The position numbers were made by a program, and so were the translations under genes. Positions 19,503 to 28,522 of a stretch of DNA of 64,000 bases are shown here, one piece after another. The DNA comes from Caballeronia sp. SBC1. Its GTDB lineage: Bacteria > Pseudomonadota > Gammaproteobacteria > Burkholderiales > Burkholderiaceae. Below the pieces are notes generated by a model that had not been told where the DNA came from, did no database searches, and worked only from the letters and a program-made list of their open reading frames with translations. Within the stretch, counting starts at the first letter, position 1; each line of letters begins with the position of its first letter. The DNA lies in assembly GCF_011493005.1 (NCBI RefSeq), contig NZ_CP049156.1, positions 1,488,001 through 1,552,000 on the forward strand, written 5' to 3'.

Positions 19503-20486
19503 GTGGGAGTGGTTGGACGTCTGGCATTCGCCGGACAGGAGAACAAAGGTCTCGCGCATATGTTCACGATGATGAACGAAGCGCGCCAGAAAGTGGGTAT
19601 CCAGGGGCTCGCGATTGCCGAGGGTGCTTATCAGCAGGCCCGCGAATACGCGAAGGAACGCGTCCAGGGGAGGCTCGCGGGCAGCAAGTCGGGTGGCGCT
19701 GTAGCGATCATTCATCACCCGGATGTGCGGCGCATGTTGATGGCGATGAAGTCCCAGATCGAAGCGATGCGTGCTTTCGCGTACGTGATGGCCGCTGACA
19801 TGGACCGCGCGCATCGTGACCCCGACGCTGGTGAGCGCACACGTCGCCAGGCGCGTGTCGATCTTCTTATTCCTGTGTTGAAGGCATGGTGCACGGAGTT
19901 GGGCGTCGAGATTGCGTCGATGGGTGTACAGGTGCACGGCGGGATGGGCTACATCGAAGAGACGGGCGCATGCCAGTTCCTGCGCGACGCACGAATTGCG
20001 CCGATCTATGAAGGCACGACGGGCATTCAGGCTGCCGATCTCGCCGGCCGCAAGCTCGCGTCAGATCAGGGCGCGGCGATGGCTGAACTTGTTGCGGAGA
20101 TGCGTCAGGTCGCGCTGGAGTTGCAGGGCAGCACGGATACGCAAATGGCTTCTATTGGCACCGCGCTTGCGGCCGGTGTCCAGGCGCTCGACGATGCCAC
20201 CGTCTGGATGCTGCACGCATTGTCGACTCAGCCCGATGCGGCGCTGGCCAGTTCCGTCGACTATCTGATGCTCACGGGCTGCGTGTGTGGTGGATGGCAA
20301 ATGGGGCGCGCAGCGCTCGTTGCGTCAAGAAAGAACGCAGCGGGTGAAGACCAGGACTTCCATCGCACCAAGCTGGCGACTGCGCTCTTCTACGCCGACA
20401 AGATCTTGCCCAAAGCGAATGCGTTTCTGGAGACTATCCGCAGCGGCGCATCGAGCGGGTCGAACCTCCCAATCGAGCAGTTCTGA
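19503..20486 (+). pseudogene. Acyl-CoA dehydrogenase, 5'-truncated (C-terminal half only)
   Basis: The frame encodes about 327 residues equal to the C-terminal half of a roughly 590-residue acyl-CoA dehydrogenase of the type with a C-terminal extension domain. Recognisable: GQENKGLAHMFTMMNEARQKVGIQG, MAADMDRAHRDP and VQVHGGMGYIEETGACQFLRDARI. The N-terminal and middle (FAD/substrate) domains are missing. Homology begins around residue 10, and a TGA stop sits directly before the GTG at 19503, so the gene was cut here by deletion or insertion. Probably not functional; a shortened product cannot be excluded. Confidence 0.85.
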
Positions 20487-20571
20487 ACGTCTGAGCGGCT
20501 ACATCAGAAAAATCAGAAAAAACGCCGATGTTAAAAAATTAATATGTAATCCAAAATAAATCAGAGACGAA

Positions 20572-21330
20572 ATGATGAAAAAACTTGTATGTCTTGCGTT
20601 AATGCCGGGTGCGATATGTTCTAGCGCGATGGCGCAGAGCGCGGGCAGTCTCATCACCAGCGTGGGCGGCGTCTGGCTCGACTTTGGCCCGTCTTCCGCA
20701 ACATCGTTGCAGAGCAGTTCGCCTTTGGGCACATTCACGTCAACGGGCACGGGTGGTCAGATACATAACACGTTCACCGTGGAGCTCTCGACCACTTATT
20801 TCGTCACGGACCATATTGCTTTCGACCTGGCGGCGGGCATACCGCGGAAGCTCCAGCTCTTTGCGCAGGGCAACGCCGCACCATTTGGTGCCGGTGGCCC
20901 ATCGCTCAATCTGGGGAATCTGGCGCCGCTCGCCACCACCCGGTCGTGGTCGCCCATTCTGTTCCTGAAGTATTACTTCTTCGACGCGCAGACAAAGCTG
21001 CGCCCGTTCGTTGGTGTGGGCGGGAACTATACCTGGTTCTCGCATACGAATCTAAATTCGACATTTAGTAGTGCGTTGCAGCAGATCGCGGGGCCGGGCG
21101 GACAGGTCAAGGCTTCGCTCAGTCCGTCATGGAACCCCGCAGTCACCGCGGGCGCGTCTTACAATATCAGCAAGAACTGGTATGCGACTGAGTCGGTGAC
21201 GTATCTGTCTCTCAAGACAAATGCGACGGTCAGTTCCGTGGCCGCCAACGGTCAGACGGTGTTGTCCAACAGGACGCGCATCACGGCCGATCCGGTGATC
21301 GTCTTTCTCGGGATTGGATACCGGTTCTAG
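20572..21330 (+). CDS. OmpW-family outer-membrane protein
   Basis: A 252-residue OmpW-like eight-stranded beta-barrel protein; the family is thought to pass small hydrophobic compounds across the outer membrane. It has an N-terminal signal peptide (MMKKLVCLALMPGAICSSAMAQ, cleavage after AMA or MAQ) and family features TYFVTDHIAFDLAAGIP, PFVGVGGNYTWF and a C-terminal GIGYRF ending in phenylalanine. The gene has an AGAGACGAA ribosome site; ATG 20572 or 20575 are both possible. Its upstream 85 bases are AT-rich. It converges with the SDR gene. Confidence 0.9.
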   Translation: MMKKLVCLALMPGAICSSAMAQSAGSLITSVGGVWLDFGPSSATSLQSSSPLGTFTSTGTGGQIHNTFTVELSTTYFVTDHIAFDLAAGIPRKLQLFAQGNAAPFGAGGPSLNLGNLAPLATTRSWSPILFLKYYFFDAQTKLRPFVGVGGNYTWFSHTNLNSTFSSALQQIAGPGGQVKASLSPSWNPAVTAGASYNISKNWYATESVTYLSLKTNATVSSVAANGQTVLSNRTRITADPVIVFLGIGYRF

Positions 21331-21347
21331 GTCCCAGTCAGAAATAG

Positions 21348-22232
21348 TCAGTTGGGCTTCTTCAGGAAATCGAGCCCTTCTGGTAGTTGTGCATCCGGGA
21401 AATGCGTGGAAAGCGTGGTTTCGCGCCACTGCTCCTGTTCCTCGGCGCGCTCAGCGTCTGCGAGACTGCAGACGTGCAGCGCATCGCCACCGAGCAACAG
21501 GCGCAATGGCAGCTGGTCCCGACGTGACAGTTGGACGATCAACGCCGCGATCTTCGCGGGGTCGCTGATTTCGTGACCGCCATACGCTTGCAGAAGCCTG
21601 AGCATATTGCCGACCGTTTGTTCGTAGTCTGGCAACAGGTCATTGATACCGCTACGCGCCTCGCGGGCCCAGTCGGTGCGCATTCCTCCGGGTTCCAGCG
21701 TGCATACGCGGATGCCGAGGGGAGCAACCTCTTTCCCGACGACGTCGCTGAAACCGCCGACGGCCCACTTCGCTGCCTGATAGGCGGACAATCCTGGCGC
21801 CGACGTGCGGCCTCCCGTCGATGACACCTGAAAAATATGACCAGCGCGCTGTTTGCGCATCACTGGCAGGGCCGCACGGGTCAGGTTGACCACGCCGAAG
21901 AGGTTGGTTTCCACCTGAGCGCGGAAATCTTGCGTTGTCATTTGCTCGAACGGAGCGGTGTGGCCATATCCCGCGTTATTGACCAACACGTCGATGCGAC
22001 CAAAGGCGTTGAGCGCGTGGTCAACCGCGCGCTGCGCAGCAAGCTCATTGGTGACATCGAGTGCGACGGGACGAATCTGGTCTCCATAGCGCTCGACCAG
22101 ATCTTCCAGGCGCTCGGGATCGCGGGCGCCTGCAACAAGACGATCGCCCGCGGCAAGGACCGCTTCGCTAATGAGACGCCCAAGGCCGCGCGCAGCGCCG
22201 GTTACCAGCCAGACTTTTGAAGTCTCAGACAT
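21348..22232 (-). CDS. Short-chain dehydrogenase/reductase
   Basis: A classical SDR oxidoreductase of 294 residues. Seen: the NAD(P)-binding TGAARGLGR motif (about 12-20), NNAGYG (about 86-91), catalytic serine near QVSSTGGR, and the active-site YxxxK in AYQAAK (about 154-159). The substrate is unknown. It is divergent from a TetR regulator with a well-formed operator between them (22342-22366), so it is very probably repressed by that TetR protein and induced by an unknown ligand. Confidence 0.9.
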   Translation of the reverse strand: MSETSKVWLVTGAARGLGRLISEAVLAAGDRLVAGARDPERLEDLVERYGDQIRPVALDVTNELAAQRAVDHALNAFGRIDVLVNNAGYGHTAPFEQMTTQDFRAQVETNLFGVVNLTRAALPVMRKQRAGHIFQVSSTGGRTSAPGLSAYQAAKWAVGGFSDVVGKEVAPLGIRVCTLEPGGMRTDWAREARSGINDLLPDYEQTVGNMLRLLQAYGGHEISDPAKIAALIVQLSRRDQLPLRLLLGGDALHVCSLADAERAEEQEQWRETTLSTHFPDAQLPEGLDFLKKPN

Positions 22233-22341
22233 AGTGAATTCCTTTAGTTTGGGCCGCCCTGCGCGGCCTTCGGGACGGTGATGAACGACACTTTGGGACT
22301 GGCCATACGTGTCTTCTGAGTTGATTGATGGCGTCTACGAA

Positions 22342-22366
22342 TTGACAATTTTGGTAAAAATGTCAA
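22342..22366. promoter_or_regulatory. TetR-type operator between SDR and tetR genes
   Basis: An inverted repeat TTGACAATTTT-GGT-AAAAATGTCAA (10 of 11 positions symmetric). The outer TTGACA on either strand also looks like a -35 element, so repressor binding would block both promoters. A second, weaker TGAC-N7-GTCA site is at 22387-22401, nearer the tetR start. Confidence 0.75.
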
Positions 22367-22436
22367 CGAGGAAAGTCTAGTTCATCTGACAGATTTCGTC
22401 AAAGTGTCTTGTCGTTGATATGCCATAATCGGCGTC

Positions 22437-23000
22437 ATGAGCGAAACAACTTCAACGCGCCGTGGCCAAGTGGTCCAGGCGGCAATAGGCGTATTTCTCC
22501 GATATGGCTATGCGCGTACGACAATGGCACACATCGCGCAGGCGGCGGGTCTGTCTCGTCCGACGCTATATCTGACGTTTCCCGACAAGGACGCGATCTT
22601 TCATGCAGTCGTGGACGCGATGGTGGCTGACAAGTTGAGCGAGATTCGCCAGCGGCTGCCTCGCTATCGCGGGCTCGAAAAAAAGCTGCGCTATGCCTGT
22701 GAGGCTTGGGGAGCAGAGGGATTTGAGTTAGTGCAGGCGCACCCGGATGCGAAAGATATGTTTGACCTGGGTTTTGCGTCCGTTTGTAATGGGTATTCCG
22801 TATTCGGAGACTTGCTGACAGAAATCATCAGTGCGCCACTCGTCGAATCGGGCCTCGGTATAGCAGCCGGGGACCTGGCCGAGACGATTGTGTTTGCTAT
22901 CAAGGGCTTTAAGGAAATCGCCCGCAATGGTGCGGACATGCGGCGAATGATTGGCGTGCAGGTCGCGATCGTCGCTGCCGCGCTTGGCCGGGAAGGCTGA
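22437..23000 (+). CDS. TetR-family transcriptional regulator
   Basis: A 187-residue TetR repressor. The N-terminal helix-turn-helix (about 8-55: RRGQVVQAAIGVFLRYGYARTTMAHIAQAAGLSRPTLYLTFPDKDAIF) is clear; the C-terminal ligand and dimerisation domain is variable. It is divergent from the SDR gene across a 204-base region carrying a palindromic operator, the standard autoregulated layout. The ligand is unknown. Confidence 0.93.
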   Translation: MSETTSTRRGQVVQAAIGVFLRYGYARTTMAHIAQAAGLSRPTLYLTFPDKDAIFHAVVDAMVADKLSEIRQRLPRYRGLEKKLRYACEAWGAEGFELVQAHPDAKDMFDLGFASVCNGYSVFGDLLTEIISAPLVESGLGIAAGDLAETIVFAIKGFKEIARNGADMRRMIGVQVAIVAAALGREG

Positions 23001-23131
23001 GCCTGGTCGACGGGAGATCGATCGCAAGTCCCCACGCCGCCGGTGGTGCCTTCGTTGCCTTGGCACAGCAGGTTCTGTATGGTGGGTCGGCAGATGCAAC
23101 GCTCCCGCGTGCATGACACCACGGATATCGA

Positions 23132-24214
23132 ATGACTTCTGAAGCAGACACTCGCGTAGAGGCATCAACAGCGCCAACATCCCCGATTCGAACCGATGTC
23201 CTGATCGTCGGCGCGGGTCCCGTCGGCCTCTTTGCGGCATTTGAGGTGGGCGTGGTCGGGTTGTCGTGTCAGATCGTGGATACACTCGAGCGTATTGGCG
23301 GTCAATGCATCGAGTTGTATCCCGACAAACCCATCTACGATATCCCCGCCATTCCATCGTGCACGGCACGTGATCTGGTCGACCGGCTCATGGAGCAATG
23401 TCGCCCATTCAATGTACCAATTCACTTAGGTCAACGAGTCGAAACCGTTCAACAGCGTGAAGACGGCCGCTGGACAGTCACGACAGGCAAAGGCCTCATC
23501 TTCGATACCGCCGCGATCATGCTGGCCGCCGGGAATGGTGCGTTCGTACCGCAACGTCTTGCACTTCCCGAAGCGACATCGCTGGAAGATAGCCACGTTC
23601 ACTACAGCGTGCGCAATCTCGCCGATTTCGCAGATAAGACCGTGATAGTCGCCGGCGGCGGTGACTCCGCGCTCGATTGGGCGCTGGCCTTGCGCAAGGT
23701 CGCGCGCCGAGTCGTGCTGGTCCATCGGCGCAATGGGTTCAGCGCGGTGGCGTCGAGTGTCGATGAGATGAGGCGAGCGGTTGACGCGGGTGAAATGGAG
23801 TTCATGGTCGGATCTATCGCCGCGTTGGCAGCACCCGAAAACAAGCTGGCATCAATCGAGATCCGGCAGATTGGCGGCACCGCGCAGATCGACGCGGATC
23901 ATCTGGTGGTGCTGTATGGTCTGGTCGCCGACCTTGGACCGATCGCGAACTGGGGTTTGAAAATCGTCGGTGGCCGGATTGATGTGGATACGTCGAACTA
24001 CGAAAGCTCGCGGCCGGGGATCTTCGCGGTGGGGGACATCGCGAATTATCCGAACAAGCAAAAGCTGATTCTTTCGGGCTTTCACGAGGCGTCGCTGGCG
24101 CTGAGGAAGGCGTACACCTATGCATATCCCGACAAGAAGCGGGTGCATGTGCATTCGAGTTACGACGCAGGTTTGGCTGAACGTATTGCGGCAGGTGCGG
24201 CGCATCAGGAGTGA
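23132..24214 (+). CDS. Ferredoxin--NADP+ reductase (thioredoxin-reductase-like)
   Basis: A 360-residue flavoprotein of the thioredoxin-reductase-like ferredoxin/flavodoxin-NADP+ reductase class. The FAD-binding motif LIVGAGPVGLFAAFEVG lies near residues 24-40, followed by GGQCIELYPDKPIYDIPA, characteristic of this class; no CxxC redox pair is seen. The NADP-binding motif is VIVAGGGDSALDWA (about 170-183), and GIFAVGDIANYPNKQKLI near residue 290 contacts FAD. It probably feeds electrons between NADPH and a small ferredoxin. It lies downstream of the TetR gene on the same strand (131-base gap); a shared transcript is possible. Confidence 0.9.
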   Translation: MTSEADTRVEASTAPTSPIRTDVLIVGAGPVGLFAAFEVGVVGLSCQIVDTLERIGGQCIELYPDKPIYDIPAIPSCTARDLVDRLMEQCRPFNVPIHLGQRVETVQQREDGRWTVTTGKGLIFDTAAIMLAAGNGAFVPQRLALPEATSLEDSHVHYSVRNLADFADKTVIVAGGGDSALDWALALRKVARRVVLVHRRNGFSAVASSVDEMRRAVDAGEMEFMVGSIAALAAPENKLASIEIRQIGGTAQIDADHLVVLYGLVADLGPIANWGLKIVGGRIDVDTSNYESSRPGIFAVGDIANYPNKQKLILSGFHEASLALRKAYTYAYPDKKRVHVHSSYDAGLAERIAAGAAHQE

Positions 24215-24281
24215 GTTTCCCGCTGTCGTGTAACAGAAAGCGAGAAACGCCGGCTCACATCATCGGTCGCAGCGGCTAAGC

Positions 24282-24602
24282 CTAAGACGCTGCCGCTTGC
24301 CCCGCGATCGCCGCGATCCGTCCCGCGAGTCCGCGCGTGTCCCAATGCGCGCGCCCGTCGATCATACGGCCACCCTCTAAGCAAACGCGATCCACCCCAG
24401 TCCAGCTAAGCAGCTGACCAGCAAAGGTAGCGCTTGCCCGCTAGTTCACCAGGCGATCGTCGCGCGGGTATTTGCCGCTTTCTCCCGCTCGCTCGCTTAT
24501 GCGAGGCAGCGGAGTGCCCGGGCGCGATCCAAGGTCAACACGGATCTCCAGTTGCTCGCCAAGCCGGCTGGAATAAACTAATAGTGGAATAGCAGCCACT
24601 AG
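24282..24602 (-). pseudogene. Possible decayed gene remnant (C-terminal end, in-frame TAG)
   Basis: On the - strand a frame stays open from beyond 24602 to a stop at 24282-24284, broken once by TAG at 24441-24443. The last 52 codons read like a real protein end (TFAGQLLSWTGVDRV, GGRMIDGRAHWD, GLAGRIAAIAGQAAAS), loosely reminiscent of an amidohydrolase C-terminus. Codons just before the TAG (SGKYPRDDRLVN) continue in the same frame. No start is visible and the product cannot be named. In a GC-rich genome long open frames arise by chance, so this is tentative. Confidence 0.35.
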
Positions 24603-24643
24603 GTCCACGCCCGCCAACCGGCAACCTTTTCAGGGAGCGTTGC

Positions 24644-25342
24644 ATGATCACTCTCTTTTCATACCCGGAACTATACGGCCTCGAAGACAACAATCCGTAT
24701 GGTCTGAAGGTATTCGCGTTCCTCAAACTGTGCGGTTTGCCTTTCGAGCATCGGCATATTCTCGATACAAAATCGGCGCCTCGCGGACAGCTTCCCTATG
24801 TGACCGACGATCAGGAATCGATTGGCGACAGCGACGCTATCATCGCTTATCTCAAGCGCAAGTACGGCCTGGCTATCGACCACGCACTGACACCTGTCCA
24901 GCAGGACCTGGATTTTCTGATCAGACGGACGCTCGACGATCTGTATTGGGTCATGTCTTACTCACGCTGGAGCGATCCGCGTTACTGGCCGGTTTTCAAG
25001 GACGCGTTCTTGTCGGCGCATCCGGGCACTACGGCAGACAGCCTCGATGCGGCGAGACAATACAACTTCGAGCGGTATCGATATCAAGGTATTGGCCGCT
25101 TTGAAACCGGCGATGTCTATGCGCGGGGCATCGCCGATCTGCAAGCGATTTCCAACCTGCTCGGCGACAATGATTTCCTGTTCGGCACGCAGCCAACGAG
25201 TATCGACGCCAGCGTTTATGGCTTCGTCGCGAACATATTTTTCTATGACATAGACACGCCGCTCAAGCAGTTCGTTTTGACACGACCCGAGCTTGTGCGG
25301 CAGTGCCGCGCAGTACGTGCGGCGATAGCCAAACCCGCCTGA
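24644..25342 (+). CDS. Glutathione-S-transferase-like protein (metaxin/Fax type)
   Basis: A 232-residue protein with a thioredoxin-like GST N-terminal domain (about 1-80: LFSYPELYGLEDNNPYGLKVFAFLKLCGLPFEH, GQLPYVTDDQESIGDSDAIIAYLKRKYG) and an all-helical C-terminal domain (about 95-230) containing PTSIDASVYGFVANIFFYDIDTPL. The latter resembles the metaxin/failed-axon-connection branch of GSTs more than classical transferases. Substrate unknown. It has an AGGGAGCG ribosome site. It ends next to the convergent esterase gene, with no gap. Confidence 0.85.
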   Translation: MITLFSYPELYGLEDNNPYGLKVFAFLKLCGLPFEHRHILDTKSAPRGQLPYVTDDQESIGDSDAIIAYLKRKYGLAIDHALTPVQQDLDFLIRRTLDDLYWVMSYSRWSDPRYWPVFKDAFLSAHPGTTADSLDAARQYNFERYRYQGIGRFETGDVYARGIADLQAISNLLGDNDFLFGTQPTSIDASVYGFVANIFFYDIDTPLKQFVLTRPELVRQCRAVRAAIAKPA

Positions 25343-26101
25343 CTAAGACGCGTACCGGAGCAATTTCGCGGCAAGCGCTTCGGGCGCGCTGACCATTGCG
25401 TCGTGCCCGGTTTCTATCTCGTCCCACGCCCAGTCTTCTTGAGCACGCACGAAGTCGCGGCTGGCTTGCAACGGCGCGTACACCGGATCGACACACTGGA
25501 TGTACACCTTCGGAATGGTGCCGCCCACGGGTCCGTTCAGAACCAAGGGGTCATTGAAGGTCCTGAGCGGATGTGGCGTGCAGTGACGTTCCAGCAGCGC
25601 TACGTGCGCGGGTTCGAACACACCGAATGCACCCGCGGGGGGCACAGGGATGGAAAGGCCGCCACTGGTTTCGTTCGATTGTGCGATGCGCTGCGCCACA
25701 ATCTCAGGCGCGAGCCGGGAGAACGCCGTCTGTTCGTGTTCGAGCACGACGGCATCGAGAAAGACGAGTTGGCGGATGCGCTGAGGCACGCGATCCGCCG
25801 CACCGGTGATCGGCAGTCCGCCAAAACTGTGGCCGACCAGAACGACATCCGTCAGGTCTTCGTACTTAAGGACATTGACGACGTCCTGGATAAAGACGCT
25901 GAGATCGATGGCTTTCGAAAGCAGATGCGCGCGTTCGCCAAGGCCGCTGAGCGTTGGGGTAAAGACCTGATGTCCATGCGCGCGCAAGATTTGCGCGACC
26001 GCCTTCCAGCACCATCCGCCATGCCAGGCGCCGTGAACCAATACGTAGGTCGTGCCTTCGCCGGCAGTGGTTGTATCGATCAGATTGTCAGAGGTAGTCA
26101 A
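25343..26101 (-). CDS. Alpha/beta hydrolase (esterase, hydroxynitrile-lyase/pyrethroid-esterase-like)
   Basis: A 252-residue alpha/beta hydrolase. Oxyanion-hole region TYVLVHGAWHGGWCWKAVA (about 18-36), PTLSGLGERAHL, nucleophile elbow GHSFGG with the catalytic serine near residue 92, and the general-base histidine in TGHDAMVSAPEALA near the C-terminus. This pattern matches the plant hydroxynitrile-lyase-like group and bacterial salicylate/pyrethroid esterases. The substrate is not predictable. It lies downstream of the histidine kinase gene on the same strand (101-base gap). Confidence 0.88.
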   Translation of the reverse strand: MTTSDNLIDTTTAGEGTTYVLVHGAWHGGWCWKAVAQILRAHGHQVFTPTLSGLGERAHLLSKAIDLSVFIQDVVNVLKYEDLTDVVLVGHSFGGLPITGAADRVPQRIRQLVFLDAVVLEHEQTAFSRLAPEIVAQRIAQSNETSGGLSIPVPPAGAFGVFEPAHVALLERHCTPHPLRTFNDPLVLNGPVGGTIPKVYIQCVDPVYAPLQASRDFVRAQEDWAWDEIETGHDAMVSAPEALAAKLLRYAS

Positions 26102-26202
26102 GTCCGTCTCCGTCTATTAGGTGTTGCGCAGCGCTTCCAGAGCGAAATGGTAGGCGCAACACAATGCTCGATGTACGGCTGCCGTTTTACCCGCGACGCC
26201 TT

Positions 26203-27579
26203 CTAAGCTGCGCCGCGTTCCTCTTCCGAGCGATGATTGCCTGGCCTCGTTGACAACGAGACGATAGCCGCAAACCCGCCGCCTTCACGCCGCACCAACT
26301 CAAGTTCGCCGCCATGCAGCTTCGCGATCCTTTCGACGATAGCCAGACCCAACCCCGTTCCTCCCGGATGCTTGCCTGTCGAACGCCCACGTTTGAACGG
26401 CGTTTTCAACGCGTTTAGATCGTCGGCAATCACGCCCTTGCCGCGATCGGCGATCTCCACGTACGCGGCGTGATTAATATTGTCAGTCCACGTCCGCACC
26501 GACAACCCCACGCGACCGTACAGCACCGCATTCTGCATCAGGTTCATCAGCACGCGCATGATGCTGATAGGACGGAATGCGAACGGTTGCAGCTCGCCGA
26601 GAGTGAGTTCGAACACGTGACCAAGCCCCGCGAAGTCTGCGGCAAGACTACTCACCAGCGCATTCAGGTCGCTGACCTCGGCCACCTCACGCGTGCCGCT
26701 GCCGGCATAGTCCATGAACTGCTGGAGAATGGCGTCGATCTGATCGAGATAATGATCCGTCGATACCGCGAGTTCATCATGTTCTTCCGATGGCGTTGTC
26801 ATTGCCACGGCAAGACGCAGCTTGGTCAATGGCGTACGGATATCGTGGGAGATACCGGCGAGCATCAGCGAACGGGTCGCGTCTGCTTCCTGCAAAGCGT
26901 GGACCATCTGATTGAACGCCACACTGACTTGAGCGATTTCGGTCGGCCCATCCACACGCAGCGCTTGCGGCGCCTCTCCCGAACTCAAGCGGCGCGCCGC
27001 ATTCGCGAGATCGCTTAACGGCCGGTTGATGTGGCGCTGGATCAGGTACGCGGTGACGATGGCAAGGCCGCCAAGCGCAAGCGACAGCGCGATAGTGAAG
27101 AGCATGCCGTCGTTGTGTGCGGCTTCAGGAACGGGTAGAGCGATCCAGTAAGGTTCGTGACCGAGATGTGCGCGAATCCACAGCCGCTGTTCGCCTTCTG
27201 TTTGCCATTGAACCTCCATGTTCGCGGGCAGATACTGGCGCAAGGTATCGATAAAAACATCGCGCTGATAAGTCCGATAAAAATTGCGCCACGTCACCTC
27301 AGGTTCGGAGGCGGCGCTGGCGGGGAATTGCCGGCTAGCTTCGACGCGAACCGCGAGTTCGCTCTGCGCGTCAGGCGCGGCGGACTTCAACAGGTCATCC
27401 AGCGTTTGCACGTAGATCGCGAAAGTTTCGGCGGCGCGTTCGATCCGTGGTCTTTGAACGAAGTGCATTAGTACGCTTAACGAACTAATCTGACTGACAA
27501 TGACGAGCGCCACGAGCAGCGCGATATTGCGTGCGAATAACGAGCGCGGCAGCGCAATATGGCTCATGCGCCGGCTCAT
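26203..27579 (-). CDS. Sensor histidine kinase (EnvZ-like)
   Basis: A 458-residue membrane histidine kinase. TM1 is at about 15-37, a periplasmic sensor domain of about 120 residues follows, and TM2 is at about 160-180. Then HAMP (about 180-235), the phospho-acceptor H245 in GISHDIRTPLTKLRL, and the catalytic ATPase domain with MRVLMNLMQNAVLYG, IADRGKGV and GGTGLGLAIVERI. It autophosphorylates in response to an unknown signal and passes phosphate to the adjacent response regulator. Its start overlaps the regulator stop (ATGA), so the two are co-translated. Confidence 0.95.
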   Translation of the reverse strand: MSRRMSHIALPRSLFARNIALLVALVIVSQISSLSVLMHFVQRPRIERAAETFAIYVQTLDDLLKSAAPDAQSELAVRVEASRQFPASAASEPEVTWRNFYRTYQRDVFIDTLRQYLPANMEVQWQTEGEQRLWIRAHLGHEPYWIALPVPEAAHNDGMLFTIALSLALGGLAIVTAYLIQRHINRPLSDLANAARRLSSGEAPQALRVDGPTEIAQVSVAFNQMVHALQEADATRSLMLAGISHDIRTPLTKLRLAVAMTTPSEEHDELAVSTDHYLDQIDAILQQFMDYAGSGTREVAEVSDLNALVSSLAADFAGLGHVFELTLGELQPFAFRPISIMRVLMNLMQNAVLYGRVGLSVRTWTDNINHAAYVEIADRGKGVIADDLNALKTPFKRGRSTGKHPGGTGLGLAIVERIAKLHGGELELVRREGGGFAAIVSLSTRPGNHRSEEERGAA

Positions 27580-28289
27580 GGTTCGACTTCCGCGACCAGC
27601 ATGTAGCCTACGCCCCAGACCGTCTTGACGAAGCGCGGTTTCGACGGATCAGCTTCCACGATCTGCCGCAACCGCAGTACCTGTACATCTATACTGCGAT
27701 CAAGCGCATCATGGTCGCGTCCCCGTGATCGGGCGATGAGGTTGTCGCGGCTAACTGGCCGGTTTGGTGAGGCGCCTAGAGCGTTCAATAGCAGCATCTG
27801 GGTCGAATGAATCTCGAACAACTCGCCCGACTTGTACAGGCGCTGCTTGCCGAGATCGAGGCAATAGTCGCCGAAACGCACGGTCTGCGACCTGAGTACA
27901 GGTTCGCCCGCAGCAATCTTCTGGCGTCGCAGCAGCGCGCGAACGCGTGCAACGAGTTCACGCGGCAGGAAGGGTTTGGCGAGGTAATCGTCGGCGCCGG
28001 TTTCGAGACCAATGACCTTGTCGACGGGATCGCCTTTAGCGGTGAGGATCAGAATGGGCAGCGTCTGGCCTTCGGCACGCAAGCGCCGACAGACCGACAG
28101 CCCATCCTCCTGATCCATCATCAGATCGAGAATCAATAAATCGAAGGGTTCGCGCTGCAGATAGCGGTCAAGTCGCTTGCTGTCGGCGACCACCCGGACT
28201 TCGAATCCGTGACTGCTCAGGAAACGCTGCAGCATGTTGCGCAACTCGGCTTCATCGTCGAGAACAATGATCTTCGGCTGACTCTCCAT
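27576..28289 (-). CDS. OmpR-family response regulator
   Basis: A 237-residue response regulator: receiver domain (about 5-120) with acidic D11-D12, phospho-acceptor D55 in LLILDLMMDQEDG and the conserved lysine in LTAKGD; then an OmpR/PhoB winged helix (about 140-232, ending KTVWGVGYMLVAEVEP). The ribosome site AAGGAGG is strong. The downstream partner is the EnvZ-like kinase. No direct target can be deduced; OmpW and the esterase are nearby but not clearly linked. Confidence 0.95.
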   Translation of the reverse strand: MESQPKIIVLDDEAELRNMLQRFLSSHGFEVRVVADSKRLDRYLQREPFDLLILDLMMDQEDGLSVCRRLRAEGQTLPILILTAKGDPVDKVIGLETGADDYLAKPFLPRELVARVRALLRRQKIAAGEPVLRSQTVRFGDYCLDLGKQRLYKSGELFEIHSTQMLLLNALGASPNRPVSRDNLIARSRGRDHDALDRSIDVQVLRLRQIVEADPSKPRFVKTVWGVGYMLVAEVEP

Positions 28290-28522
28290 TCACGCCTCCT
28301 TACGAGTCCGACGTACCGGCTTCATGATGTTCGGCAAGCCGCTGTAGCAGTTTTCTCCACGTTCGCTTCCCGTTGCTTGAAGCGGGAGCCGCCCTCACGC
28401 AACAGGCGAACGCCAGGATGAACGCCACGCTGGCTGCAAGATGAAGGCAAAGCGTCCCCCGTTCAAAGACAATAATCCAGTACGCGCAGAACAAAAAGCT
28501 TCTACCCGTCGCCGCGTCACCG

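Noticed and set aside
28300..28494. 64-codon frame just upstream of the OmpR-type regulator
   Set aside because: It has only a TTG start without a convincing ribosome site and no recognisable features apart from one hydrophobic stretch; too weak to call.
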